64,000 nt of DNA from Umezawaea sp049997955 (GCA_049997955.1 JAEBDY010000001.1:558001-622000); one strand, 5' to 3'; positions 47,688 through 56,364 are shown, counted from the stretch's first letter. Program-made: numbers and translations. Notes: generated by a model from the letters alone, not told the origin.

Positions 47688-48271
47688 CCGCCGAGGATCC
47701 CTACCTCGATCCCGGCTCGAAGGTGCTGGTCAACAAGCTCGGCGTGGTCGACGCGGCGCTGTTGCGGCGGATCGAGGCCGAGGCGACGTTCCTGCGCGAC
47801 GCGCAGCTCAAGGCCGTGACGCTGCCCGGCCGGTTCGACCTCGCGCACCTGCGGGCGTTCCACCGCCACCTGTTCGGCGACGTGTACCCGTGGGCGGGGG
47901 AGGTCCGGCGGGTCGACCTGAGCCGCACGGCGATGTTCGCGCACTGGGCGCACGTCGAGTCCTGCGGTCAGGACGTGTTCGGGCAGTTGGCGGCCGAGCA
48001 GTTCCTGTCCACTGTGGACGACGAGCGCTTTCTCGACCGGTTCGCGCACTTCTACGCCGAGGTGAACGCGCTGCACCCGTTCCGCGAGGGCAACGGCCGG
48101 GCGCAGCGGGCGTTCTTCCGCCAGCTGGCCCTGCACGCCGGGAGGCGGATCGACTTCGGCCTGCTGGACCCGGCCGAGTACAACGAGGCCTGCCGGGTCA
48201 GCATGATCGGCTCGACGGACCCGCTGCGCGGGCTGTTCGCGGCGGCACTGGTCCCTGGTGCGTACGACTGA
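47684..48271 (+). CDS. Fic/Doc family AMPylase-like toxin
   Basis: 195 residues. The catalytic motif HPFREGNGRAQR (131-142) matches HPFx(D/E)GNGRxxR in full, and the N-terminal NKLGVVDAALLRRIE segment is typical of stand-alone Fic proteins. It should transfer AMP or another phosphate group to a target protein. I see no inhibitory (S/T)xxxE(G/N) helix in it, so inhibition probably comes from the Panacea protein encoded immediately upstream. Confidence 0.88.
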   Translation: MTAEDPYLDPGSKVLVNKLGVVDAALLRRIEAEATFLRDAQLKAVTLPGRFDLAHLRAFHRHLFGDVYPWAGEVRRVDLSRTAMFAHWAHVESCGQDVFGQLAAEQFLSTVDDERFLDRFAHFYAEVNALHPFREGNGRAQRAFFRQLALHAGRRIDFGLLDPAEYNEACRVSMIGSTDPLRGLFAAALVPGAYD

Positions 48272-48378
48272 TCAGCCTGCGGGAGGACACCGGGAGTCGG
48301 CCGAACGGCCGAGGGGATGCCCCGGCGAGGGCTCTCCGACCGATGTCCGAGCACGGGGTCGGCTCATAGCTTCGAACC

Positions 48379-49083
48379 ATGACGAACGCACAGCTCGTGG
48401 CCATCGGGTGGGGGCTGGTCGGCTTCGCCGTTTTGTGGCCCGTCCTCGTCCTGGCGAGGCCGAAGCGCCTGTTCACCACCAGCGCCGCCCTGTTGTACGG
48501 CTGCGCGCTCGTCGGGCTGGTGCTGCTGCCGCTGGGCGGTCCGCGGCCGGGGCAGGTCTTCCAGCCGGTGCCGTTCCAGTGGGTCGCCGACGTCGGCACG
48601 GAGCTGGCGATGCACGGGCTGCCCGCGTCGCAGGCGCTGGCCACGCTGACGTTCCAGCAGATGGCGTTGAACGTGCTGCTGTTCGTCCCGCTGGGGTTCT
48701 TCGGGAGGTGGCTGTGGAACCTGGGTCGCGTTCGGACGGTCGCGCTCGGTTTCGGCGCGTCGCTGGGGATCGAGACCGCTCAGCTCACCGCCGGGCACCG
48801 GATCTTCGACGTGGACGACCTGGTGACCAACACCGCGGGCGCCGCGCTCGGGTGGTTCGCGGCGGCCGCGGTGCTGGTGATCACGTCACACGCCCATCGG
48901 GTGCCACACCGTCTTGGTTTCCAGGTACGCCCGCAGGCGGCTGATGTCCGGCTCGCGGGTGAAGTCCTCGCCGGCACGGGTCCGCAGGACGCGCTTCACG
49001 GTGCCCGCCGCGGACCGCTCCAGGTCGGCGCGGATCGCGTCGGGAGCACCGGTGAGGTCGAGCGCGTTGACGTCCGCGTGTGA
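48379..49083 (+). CDS. VanZ family membrane protein with C-terminal run-on
   Basis: 234 residues. Helices and the VanZ motifs are present up to about residue 170: FQQMALNVLLFVPLGFFGRWL, LGIETAQL and DVDDLVTNTAGAALGW. After that some 60 residues of unlike composition are encoded by the antisense of the convergent aldehyde dehydrogenase gene, with a 198-bp overlap. TAGCTT ends six bases before the ATG. VanZ proteins influence glycopeptide and lipoglycopeptide resistance. Confidence 0.8.
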   Translation: MTNAQLVAIGWGLVGFAVLWPVLVLARPKRLFTTSAALLYGCALVGLVLLPLGGPRPGQVFQPVPFQWVADVGTELAMHGLPASQALATLTFQQMALNVLLFVPLGFFGRWLWNLGRVRTVALGFGASLGIETAQLTAGHRIFDVDDLVTNTAGAALGWFAAAAVLVITSHAHRVPHRLGFQVRPQAADVRLAGEVLAGTGPQDALHGARRGPLQVGADRVGSTGEVERVDVRV

Positions 49084-49752
49084 CGCCAGCCAGGGCGCGA
49101 TCTCCGCGGTGCGGCCGGTCAGCAGGTTCACCACCCCGCCGGGGAGGTCGGACGTGGCCAGCACCTCCGACAGCGTGATCGCGGGCAGCGGCCGGTCCTG
49201 GCTCGTCACCACGACGGCCGTGTTGCCGGACGCGATCACCGGGGCCACCACGCTGATCAGGCCCAGCAGCGACGACTGCTGCGGGGCCAGCACCGCGACG
49301 ACACCGGTCGGCTCCGGCGTGGAGAACGAGAAGTACGGCCCGGCGACCGGGTTCGAGCTGCCCAGCACGGCGGCGATCTTGTCCGTCCAGCCCGCGTACC
49401 AGACCCAGCGGTCGATCGCGGTGTCCACCAGGGCCTGCGCCTTCTTCGCGGCGACTCCCTCGGCGGCCGACACCTCGGCGACGAACTGCTCGCGCCTGCC
49501 TTCGAGGACCTCGGCCACCCGGTACAGCACCTGGCCGCGGTTGTACGCCGTGGCGCCCGACCAGCCCGCGAAAGCCTTGCGGGCGGCCGAAACCGCGTCG
49601 CGGGCGTCCTTGCGCGAGCCCTGGGCGGCGTTCGCCAGGAACGCGCCCCTGCTGTCGGTCACGGGGTAGCTGCGGGCGGATTCCGAGCGGGGGAACTTGC
49701 CCCCGATGTAGAGCTTGTAGGTCTTCGCCACGGCAATGCGGTTCTCAGACAT
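48886..49752 (-). CDS. Short aldehyde dehydrogenase paralogue lacking the catalytic region
   Basis: 288 residues against about 480 in normal family members. The N-terminal NAD-binding part is present (TGVVAVLAPQQSSLLGLISV; GNTAVVVTS; GVVNLLTG), but the chain ends before the catalytic loop that carries Cys in the neighbouring paralogue. The ATG overlaps the 3' end of the full-length gene by eight bases. It may be a structural partner of that enzyme, since the same pair occurs beside deoC in other actinomycetes, from memory. Confidence 0.8.
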   Translation of the reverse strand: MSENRIAVAKTYKLYIGGKFPRSESARSYPVTDSRGAFLANAAQGSRKDARDAVSAARKAFAGWSGATAYNRGQVLYRVAEVLEGRREQFVAEVSAAEGVAAKKAQALVDTAIDRWVWYAGWTDKIAAVLGSSNPVAGPYFSFSTPEPTGVVAVLAPQQSSLLGLISVVAPVIASGNTAVVVTSQDRPLPAITLSEVLATSDLPGGVVNLLTGRTAEIAPWLASHADVNALDLTGAPDAIRADLERSAAGTVKRVLRTRAGEDFTREPDISRLRAYLETKTVWHPMGV

Positions 49753-51181
49753 CGAGGTACGCCTCCAGCCCGGCCCGGCCGCCCTCGCGACCGAAGCCCG
49801 ACTCCTGGTAGCCGCCGAACGGGGCGGTGGGGTCGAAGCGGTTGAACGTGTTGGCCCACACCACGCCGGCGCGCATCTTCTGCGCCGCCCACAGGATGCG
49901 GGAGCCCTTGTCGGTCCAGATGCCCGCGGACAGCCCGTACGGCGTGTTGTTCGCCTTCGCCACGGCCTCGTCCGGCGTGCGGAAGGTGAGCACGGACAGC
50001 ACCGGCCCGAAGATCTCCTCGCGGGCGATCCGCATCGCCTGCGACACCCCGGAGAACACCGTGGGCGCGAAGTAGAAACCCTTGTCCGGCAACGGGCACG
50101 CGCTCGTCCAGCGCTCGGCGCCCTCGGCTTCGCCCGCCGCGGCCAGCTCCTGGATCTTCGTGAGCTGCTCGCGCGAGTTGATCGCGCCGACGTCGGTGTT
50201 CTTGTCCAGCGGGTCGCCCACGCGCAGCGTCGACACCCGGATCCGCAGCTTCTCCAGGAACTCCTCGGCGATGGACTCCTGGAGGAGGAGCCGGGACCCC
50301 GCGCAGCAGACGTGGCCCTGGTTGAAGAAGATGCCGTTGACGATGCCCTCGACGGCCTGGTCGATCGGCGCGTCGTCGAACACGATGTTCGCCGCCTTGC
50401 CGCCCAGTTCGAGGGTCAGCTTCTTGCCGGAACCGGCCAGCTGGCGCTGGATCAGCTTGCCGACGTCGGTCGAGCCGGTGAACGCGACCTTGTTCACGTC
50501 TGCGTGCTCGACCAGCGCGGCGCCGATGTCCCCGGCGCCCGGCAGGATGTTCACCACGCCCGGCGGCAGGTCGGCCTGCTGGATGATCTCGGCGAGCACC
50601 AGCGCGGTCAGCGGCGTCGTCTCGGCGGGCTTGAGCACCACCGTGTTGCCGGTCGCCAGCGCGGGCGCGATCTTCCACGCCGCCATCAGCAGCGGGAAGT
50701 TCCACGGGATGACCTGGCCGGCGACGCCCAGCGGCCGCGGGGCCGGCCCGTACCCCGCGTAGGACAGCTTGTCCGCCCAGCCCGCGTGGTAGAAGAAGTG
50801 CGCCGCGGCCGTCGGCACGTCGACGTCCCGCGACTCCTTGATCGGCTTGCCGTTGTCCAGGCTCTCCAGCACCGCCAGCTCGCGCGAGCGCTCCTGGATC
50901 AACCGCGCGATGCGGTAGATGTACTTCGCCCGTTCGGCACCGGGCATCTTGCTCCACACCCGGTCGTACGCGCGGCGCGCGGCCTTGACCGCTGTGTCCA
51001 CATCGGACGGTGCCGCCGTGCTGACCTCGGCGAGGACTTCCTCGGTGCCGGGGTTGATCGTCTTCAGCGGCTCGCCGGAGCCTTCGACGAACTTGCCGTC
51101 CACGAACATCTTGTACGCGGGCTTGAGGTTCGCGATGTCCCGCGACTCGGGGGCGGGAGCGTATTCCCAGGGCTGGCTCAT
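49745..51181 (-). CDS. Aldehyde dehydrogenase
   Basis: 478 residues, complete. The NAD site (VIPWNFPLLMAAWKIAPALA and FTGSTDVGKLI), the catalytic Glu in LTLELGGKAANIVF and the Cys loop GHVCCAGSR are present. Five bases separate its start from deoC. Because DeoC releases acetaldehyde, oxidation of that product is the most likely role. The ATG at 51181 follows the deoC stop directly; the longer open frame is not protein-like. Confidence 0.92.
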   Translation of the reverse strand: MSQPWEYAPAPESRDIANLKPAYKMFVDGKFVEGSGEPLKTINPGTEEVLAEVSTAAPSDVDTAVKAARRAYDRVWSKMPGAERAKYIYRIARLIQERSRELAVLESLDNGKPIKESRDVDVPTAAAHFFYHAGWADKLSYAGYGPAPRPLGVAGQVIPWNFPLLMAAWKIAPALATGNTVVLKPAETTPLTALVLAEIIQQADLPPGVVNILPGAGDIGAALVEHADVNKVAFTGSTDVGKLIQRQLAGSGKKLTLELGGKAANIVFDDAPIDQAVEGIVNGIFFNQGHVCCAGSRLLLQESIAEEFLEKLRIRVSTLRVGDPLDKNTDVGAINSREQLTKIQELAAAGEAEGAERWTSACPLPDKGFYFAPTVFSGVSQAMRIAREEIFGPVLSVLTFRTPDEAVAKANNTPYGLSAGIWTDKGSRILWAAQKMRAGVVWANTFNRFDPTAPFGGYQESGFGREGGRAGLEAYLDV

Positions 51182-51186
51182 AGTCC

Positions 51187-52161
51187 TCAGTCCACCGTCA
51201 CGTAGTCGGGGCCGCTGTAGTGGCCGTCCAACTGGGTCCGCCGCTGCATCAGCAGGTCGTTGAGCAGGGTCGAGGCGCCGAACCGGAACAGGTCGGCGGT
51301 CAACCACTCGGGTCCGGCGACCTCGTGCACGGCCACCAGGTACTTGATCGCGTCCTTGGTGCTCCGAATCCCGCCCGCGGGCTTCACCCCGCGCAGCTCA
51401 CCGGTCAGCTCGCGCCAGTCCCGCACGGCTTGCAGCATCACGTGCGTCACCGGCAGCGTCGCCGCGGGCGCCACCTTGCCGGTCGACGTCTTGATGAAGT
51501 CACCACCGGCGAGCAGCGCCAACCACGACGCGCGCCGCACGTTGTCGTAGGTCGCCAGTTCGCCGGTCTCCAGGATCACCTTGAGGTGCGCGTCCCCGCA
51601 CGCCTCCTTGACCTGCTGGATCTCGTCGAACACCGCGCCGTAGTTGCCGGACAGGAAGGCGCCGCGATCGATCACCATGTCGATCTCGTCAGCACCCTGC
51701 TCGACCGCGAACCGCGTGTCGGCGAGCTTCACGGCCATGATCGACCGCCCGGACGGGAACGCCGTGGCGACACTGGCGACGTGCACCCCCGTGCCCTCGA
51801 GCTGGGCGACGGCGGTGGCCACCATGTCCGGGTACACGCAGACAGCGGCCACCTTCGGCACCTCGGCCCGATCCGGATCGGGCCGACGGGCCTTGGCGGC
51901 CAGCGACCGCACCTTCCCGGCCGTGTCCGCGCCTTCGAGCGTGGTCAGGTCGACCATGGAGATGGCGGTGTCGATGGCCCACATCTTCGAGGCCTTCTTG
52001 ATGCTGCGGGTCGCCAAACCGGCCGCGCGCTGTTCCACGCCGACTTGGTCGACACCGGGCAGACCGTGCAGGAACCGACGCAGCGAAGCGTCATCCCGAA
52101 CGGCATCGGCAAGGGCCGGTGGCAACGGTGCCAACGGCGATGGTGACGGATCGGCAGCCAT
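51187..52161 (-). CDS. deoC: Deoxyribose-phosphate aldolase
   Basis: 324 residues, class I aldolase. The Schiff-base lysine sits in DFIKTSTGK, with KVILETGEL and EIDMVIDRG as the other barrel strands. It splits deoxyribose-5-phosphate into acetaldehyde and glyceraldehyde-3-phosphate. It is the first gene of a three-gene operon with two aldehyde dehydrogenases. The N-terminal extension of about 50 residues is usual in actinomycetes. Confidence 0.95.
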   Translation of the reverse strand: MAADPSPSPLAPLPPALADAVRDDASLRRFLHGLPGVDQVGVEQRAAGLATRSIKKASKMWAIDTAISMVDLTTLEGADTAGKVRSLAAKARRPDPDRAEVPKVAAVCVYPDMVATAVAQLEGTGVHVASVATAFPSGRSIMAVKLADTRFAVEQGADEIDMVIDRGAFLSGNYGAVFDEIQQVKEACGDAHLKVILETGELATYDNVRRASWLALLAGGDFIKTSTGKVAPAATLPVTHVMLQAVRDWRELTGELRGVKPAGGIRSTKDAIKYLVAVHEVAGPEWLTADLFRFGASTLLNDLLMQRRTQLDGHYSGPDYVTVD

Positions 52162-52291
52162 GGGCCCACTCTAAGCGGATTGGCACGCCCGTCCCAAGCG
52201 AACAGGTTTACGCAGGTCAGGAGAGATCCACACCACAACTACGGACCCCCGAACCAGCCGCCAACAGAGCAAGCGCAGAGAACCGGGGAAG

Positions 52292-52433
52292 GCGGAAGCA
52301 CGCAACCAAACCCGAGCACTCCCCACCCTGCCCCCGATCCGAAGCGCCCTCAGCTTTGCCCTTCGGTTGTCAAGGCATCTTTTCCGCCTTGACAACCGAA
52401 GGGCAAAGATCGAGACAATGACGCGAGCGGGGG
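52292..52433 (+). repeat. Hairpin repeat family II, copy 2
   Basis: 142 bp in the 404-bp gap between deoC and the DUF1707 gene. It contains the best hairpin of the family: a perfect 23-bp stem (52354-52376 with 52386-52408) and loop ATCTTTTCC. Flanks GGAAGCACGCA, CCCCGATCCGAAGCG and GATCGAGACAAT, GCGAGCGGGG are shared with copy 3. The rest of the gap shows no gene. Confidence 0.92.
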
Positions 52434-52565
52434 CAAGGGGATGACCTCAGCACGAGCCGCCGCAGACAGGGAGCAAGGGCGCACGGCTGTGCTTCGGGAG
52501 CACGGAGAAAACCCCAGACCCGCGGCGCACCCAAAGCCACCGCGGCCCTGCAGATCACCCGGACC

Positions 52566-53210
52566 TCAGTACTCCAACTCCGGCTTGTCCTTGTTCTTGA
52601 TCTTCTTCCGCTTGGGCCGCTTCACGTCCACCCCGCCCATCAGCGCCAACCCCGTGATCCGCACCACCGGCCCACCGGGCACCGACGGCGTGGACGTGGT
52701 CCGGTTCTCGAACGCGCCCATGAACCCCATTCCGCTGACGATCACCGTCACCTCCTCGGGCACGATGATGTCCACCCCGCCCCAGAACGCGAACACGTTG
52801 ATCGTCACCTCGGCCTCGGCGAACCGGGCCTGCGTGAGGTCCAGCGTCACGCCGCCCATGATCGCCACGGCGTTGTGGTAGCGCGGCACGACCCAGTCGC
52901 CCTTGCGGTCGCACCCGGACCAGAACGCGAAGGACACGGTCGAGCCCGGCACGCCCCCGATCCGGTCGAGCGCCGCGGTCTGCCGCACGGCGGGCATCGC
53001 GGCGGGTGGGGGCACGCCGAGGTCGGCCGTGATCGGCACCAGTTCGCCGTACGTCTTCGCCGAGTAGGTGGCACCCAGCCGTTCGTCCAGTTCGTGCAGG
53101 TCCAGCCTGCCGTCGGCGGCCGCCTTGTGCAGCACCTGCGCCACGCGCTCGCGGTCTGTGTCGGACGCGCGCATCCGACCGGGGTCGTTGGGGACCAGCT
53201 CGTCGCTCAC
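52566..53210 (-). CDS. DUF1707 / cell-wall stress response-type protein
   Basis: 214 residues. The N-terminal DUF1707 signature is clear (MRASDTDRERVAQVLHKAAADGRL, in parts; LDLHELDERL), followed by a LiaF-C-like beta domain (VAIMGGVTLDL, VFAFWGGVDIIVPEEV) that contains the typical repeated GG-V strands and a basic end (KRPKRKKIKNKDK). No membrane helix is present. LiaF-type domains act in envelope stress signalling. Confidence 0.85.
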   Translation of the reverse strand: MSDELVPNDPGRMRASDTDRERVAQVLHKAAADGRLDLHELDERLGATYSAKTYGELVPITADLGVPPPAAMPAVRQTAALDRIGGVPGSTVSFAFWSGCDRKGDWVVPRYHNAVAIMGGVTLDLTQARFAEAEVTINVFAFWGGVDIIVPEEVTVIVSGMGFMGAFENRTTSTPSVPGGPVVRITGLALMGGVDVKRPKRKKIKNKDKPELEY

Positions 53211-53249
53211 ACCGGCGAGTCTAGGAGGCGCGGGCGCTCGTGTCCCCAG

Positions 53250-54248
53250 TTACGCGGGGGTCGGCAGCCTGATCGGCAGACCGGCCGCCCGGTAGACGCC
53301 GTCGACCAGTGCCATGGTGGCCACCGCGTCGGCGGGGGTCGTCGGGTACGGCTTGCCGTGCAGCACGGCGTCGGTGAACGCGTCGAGCTGGTAGGCGTAC
53401 GTCGGCCGCTTCGCGAACCGCTCCACCCGGCTGTTCCCGTTGGCGCGCACGGAAAGCCGGTGCGGCAGCTGCGGCATCAGCGGGTTGAGGACGGTCATCT
53501 CCCCGGCCGTGCCGACGGCCTTGGCGGACAGCCGCAGCGGTGCGCCCAGCGACCACAGCGACGCGTGGACCGCGCCGGTGTGGCCCGAGGGGAACACGAC
53601 TTCGGCCTGGATCGCGCGGTCGACGTCCGGGGAGCGCAGCAGGGCGCGCGCCGACCGCACCTCCGGCTCCTCGCCGCCCAGCAGCCGCACGATGTTCGCC
53701 GCGTAGCAGCCCGCGTCCATCATCGAGCCGCCCGCGAGCGCGAAGTCGTAGCGGATGTCGGAGAACCTGGGCAGCGGGAAGCGGATGTGCGCCTCCACGT
53801 GCCGCAGTTCGCCCAGCTCGCCGCTCGCCACGACCTCCTCCATCCGCCGCGCCAGCGGGTGGTAGCGGTAGTGGAAGGCCTCCATCACCACCAGTCCGCT
53901 CGCCGCGGCGGCCTCCGCGACGACACGGGCCTCGTCCGCGTTGGCCGCGAACGGCTTCTCGCACAGCACGTGCTTCCCGGCCGCCAGGGCGGCCAGCGTC
54001 CACCGCCCGTGCAGCCCGTTCGGCAGCGGGTTGTAGACGGCGTCGACCGCGGGGTCGTCCAGCAGCGCCTGGTAGTCGTCGTGGATCCGCCCGATCCCGT
54101 GCCGGTCGGCGAACCGCCGCGCCCTGTCCCGCGACCGCGCGGCCACCGCCACCACCACGGCGGCCCTCGACGTGCGCGCGGGCTTGATCACCGCCGCCGG
54201 GGCGATCCGAGCCGCGCCGAGCACACCGATCCGAACGTGGTCCGCCAT
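53250..54248 (-). CDS. Gfo/Idh/MocA family oxidoreductase
   Basis: 332 residues. The N-terminal Rossmann motif IGVLGAARIAP and the family's VLCEKPFAAN block, with the catalytic lysine in EKP, are intact, as is the FHYRYHPLARRM substrate region. It is an NAD(P)-dependent sugar or pseudosugar dehydrogenase of unknown substrate. Divergent from upp by 75 bp. The ATG at 54248 is the only start consistent with the Rossmann motif near the N terminus. Confidence 0.88.
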   Translation of the reverse strand: MADHVRIGVLGAARIAPAAVIKPARTSRAAVVVAVAARSRDRARRFADRHGIGRIHDDYQALLDDPAVDAVYNPLPNGLHGRWTLAALAAGKHVLCEKPFAANADEARVVAEAAAASGLVVMEAFHYRYHPLARRMEEVVASGELGELRHVEAHIRFPLPRFSDIRYDFALAGGSMMDAGCYAANIVRLLGGEEPEVRSARALLRSPDVDRAIQAEVVFPSGHTGAVHASLWSLGAPLRLSAKAVGTAGEMTVLNPLMPQLPHRLSVRANGNSRVERFAKRPTYAYQLDAFTDAVLHGKPYPTTPADAVATMALVDGVYRAAGLPIRLPTPA

Positions 54249-54323
54249 GGTCGTGAGGCTATCGCCGGGCACGGCGTCCCGGTGGCCGCCCGGAACGCGC
54301 GTGCGGCGGATAGTCTGCGCGGC

Positions 54324-54947
54324 ATGGACGTGCTTGTTGTCGACCACCCCCTGGCCAGGGCGCGGCTCACCACGATGCGGGACGCGCGGACCGACAACGC
54401 GGCGTTCCGGGCGGCGGTGCAGGAGCTGACCGTGATGCTCGTCTACGAGGCGATGCGGAACGCGCCGGTGGCCGAGGAGCGGGTGCACACGCCGGTGGCC
54501 AGGACGACCGGGTACCGGTTGGCGAACCCGCCGTTGCTGGTGCCGGTGCTGCGGGCCGGGCTCGGGATGGCGGACCAGGCGCACAGGCTGATCCCGGACG
54601 CGCAGATGGGGTTCGTCGGGTTGGCGCGCGACGAGGAGACCTTGCAGCCGACGCCGTACATGGAGTCGCTGCCGACCGACCTCGCGGGCCGCCCGGTGAT
54701 GGTGCTGGACCCGATGCTGGCGACCGGTGGGTCGATGGCGTACACGATCAAGCTGCTGACCGGGCGCGGGGCGACCGACGTGACGGCGATCTGCGCGCTC
54801 GCGGCGCCGGAGGGGGTCAAGTTCCTGGAGGAGTCGGGGCTGCCCGTTCGGCTCGTCACGGCGAGCATCGACGAGCGGTTGAACGACTCCGGGTTCATCG
54901 TTCCGGGGCTCGGCGACGCGGGCGACCGCCTCTACGGGGCTGTTTGA
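54324..54947 (+). CDS. upp: Uracil phosphoribosyltransferase
   Basis: 207 residues. The PRPP site VMVLDPMLATGGSM and the uracil-binding end GFIVPGLGDAGDRLYG are complete. It recycles uracil, including that released by DeoA, to UMP. TAGTCT at 54311-54316 ends seven bases before the ATG, with no ribosome binding site, so the mRNA is probably leaderless. Monocistronic. Confidence 0.95.
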   Translation: MDVLVVDHPLARARLTTMRDARTDNAAFRAAVQELTVMLVYEAMRNAPVAEERVHTPVARTTGYRLANPPLLVPVLRAGLGMADQAHRLIPDAQMGFVGLARDEETLQPTPYMESLPTDLAGRPVMVLDPMLATGGSMAYTIKLLTGRGATDVTAICALAAPEGVKFLEESGLPVRLVTASIDERLNDSGFIVPGLGDAGDRLYGAV

Positions 54948-54996
54948 CCCGCTCCCGGCGTCCCGGCGGGCGCGGATTGCGCCGAACGGTCGTAGA

Positions 54997-55035
54997 AGTG
55001 GTCTAGACCTTGGTCCTACCGTGGTCTGGACCACA
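54997..55035 (+). promoter_or_regulatory. Two DasR-type operators before the chitinase gene
   Basis: AGTGGTCTAGACCTTG (54997-55012) and CGTGGTCTGGACCACA (55020-55035) fit the dre consensus of the GlcNAc repressor DasR; the second is an almost perfect palindrome. Their centres are 23 bp apart. The frame that begins inside the second site is therefore not coding, which supports the chitinase start at 55066. Confidence 0.8.
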
Positions 55036-55065
55036 TACCGTGACCGCCGCCTCGCTAGGAGCAGC

Positions 55066-56364
55066 ATGTCGAGTAGGAGAATGGGGCTGTCCGTCCTTCT
55101 GGCCGGAGCCCTGTCCGCATCGCTCGCGCCCTCGGCCAACGCCGACGTCGAGGCGTACGGCCACGGGCACGGGGATGGGCAGCGGACCGTTGGGTACTAC
55201 ACCCAGTGGAGCGGTTACGACCGCAACTTCCTGGTCAAGGACCTGGTCGCCAACGGCAGCGCGAAGAAGCTGACCCACCTGAACTACGCGTTCGGGTTCC
55301 TGGACGAGTCCGGGAAGTGCTACAGCAGCGACCCGTGGGCCGACTACCAGCGCCCGTTCACCGCCGAGCAGAGCGTCGACGGCGTCGCGGACGTCGCGGG
55401 CCAGGCGCTGTCGGGCAACCTGAACCAGCTCAAGGAGCTCAAGGCGAAGAACCCGAGGCTCCGGGTCAACATCTCGCTCGGCGGGTGGACCGGCTCGAAG
55501 TACTTCTCGAACGCCGCCCTCACGCCCGAGTCGCGCACCGCGCACGTGAAGTCCTGCCTCGACCTGTGGATCAAGGGCAACCTGGTGGACGCGCCCGGCG
55601 CGGCCGCCGGGGTGTTCAACGGGATCGACCTCGACTGGGAGTGGCCGGGGAGCGAGGGCAACGCGGGCAACGTCGTGCGCCCCGAGGACAAGGTGAACTT
55701 CACCGCCCTCGTCTCGGAGTACCGCGAGCAGCTCGACCAGCTCAGCCGGTCGACGCGCAAGAAGTACGACCTGACCGCGTTCCTCCCCGCCGACCCGGTG
55801 CAGCTCGACCGGGGTGTCGAGACCCGCAAGGTGTTCCGCGACCTCACGTTCGCGACCCTCCAGGGCTACGACTACCACGGCGCGTGGGAGGCGGTCACGA
55901 ACCAGCAGTCGTCGGTGCGGACGCCCAAGGGCGACCCGTCGGCGTCGGCGTTCAGCTCCCAGGTGACCGTCGACGCGTACCTCTCGCGGGGCGCGCCGAG
56001 GAGCAAGGTCGTGCTGGGCGTGCCGTTCTACAGCCGCGGCTGGACCGGCGTGACCAACGCGAACAACGGTCTGTTCCAGACCTCCACGGGCCCGGCGCCG
56101 GGCACGTACGAGGCGGGCTTCGAGGACTACAAGGTCCTCAAGGGCCAGCTGTCCAAGTTCGAGGTCCACCGGGACACCAGGGCGGGCCACGCCTGGCTGT
56201 TCGACGGCACGACCTTCTGGACCTGGGACGACGCCGTGGAGATCAAGCGCAAGGGTCGGTACATCGCCGACCGCGATCTTGGCGGCGCGATGATCTGGTC
56301 TCTCGACGGCGACACCGCCGACGGCGAGCTGATCACCGCGTTGCGCAGCGGACTGTCCGACTAG
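55066..56364 (+). CDS. Secreted GH18 chitinase
   Basis: 432 residues. A signal peptide (MSSRRMGLSVLLAGALSAS, in part) with cleavage near ANA is followed by a single GH18 barrel. The catalytic motif DxxDxDxE is present with D188, D190 and E192 (GIDLDWEWP), plus the SLGGWTGS strand. It has no binding domain. AGGAG stands before the ATG at 55066. Two DasR-type sites upstream suggest control by N-acetylglucosamine. Confidence 0.93.
   Translation: MSSRRMGLSVLLAGALSASLAPSANADVEAYGHGHGDGQRTVGYYTQWSGYDRNFLVKDLVANGSAKKLTHLNYAFGFLDESGKCYSSDPWADYQRPFTAEQSVDGVADVAGQALSGNLNQLKELKAKNPRLRVNISLGGWTGSKYFSNAALTPESRTAHVKSCLDLWIKGNLVDAPGAAAGVFNGIDLDWEWPGSEGNAGNVVRPEDKVNFTALVSEYREQLDQLSRSTRKKYDLTAFLPADPVQLDRGVETRKVFRDLTFATLQGYDYHGAWEAVTNQQSSVRTPKGDPSASAFSSQVTVDAYLSRGAPRSKVVLGVPFYSRGWTGVTNANNGLFQTSTGPAPGTYEAGFEDYKVLKGQLSKFEVHRDTRAGHAWLFDGTTFWTWDDAVEIKRKGRYIADRDLGGAMIWSLDGDTADGELITALRSGLSD

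Noticed and set aside
52180..52392. Plus-strand frame of 70 codons in the deoC-DUF1707 gap
   Set aside because: It consists largely of Pro, Gln and Arg codons and ends inside the family II repeat; copy 3 shows the same C terminus only because of the shared repeat.
52171..52408. Conserved small peptide in family II repeats (SRRxRCLDxR...LRIG on the strand opposite the hairpin orientation)
   Set aside because: The peptide similarity follows from the shared DNA. The codons in the outer arm differ without regard to the amino acid while pairing is kept, and there is no start with a ribosome binding site.
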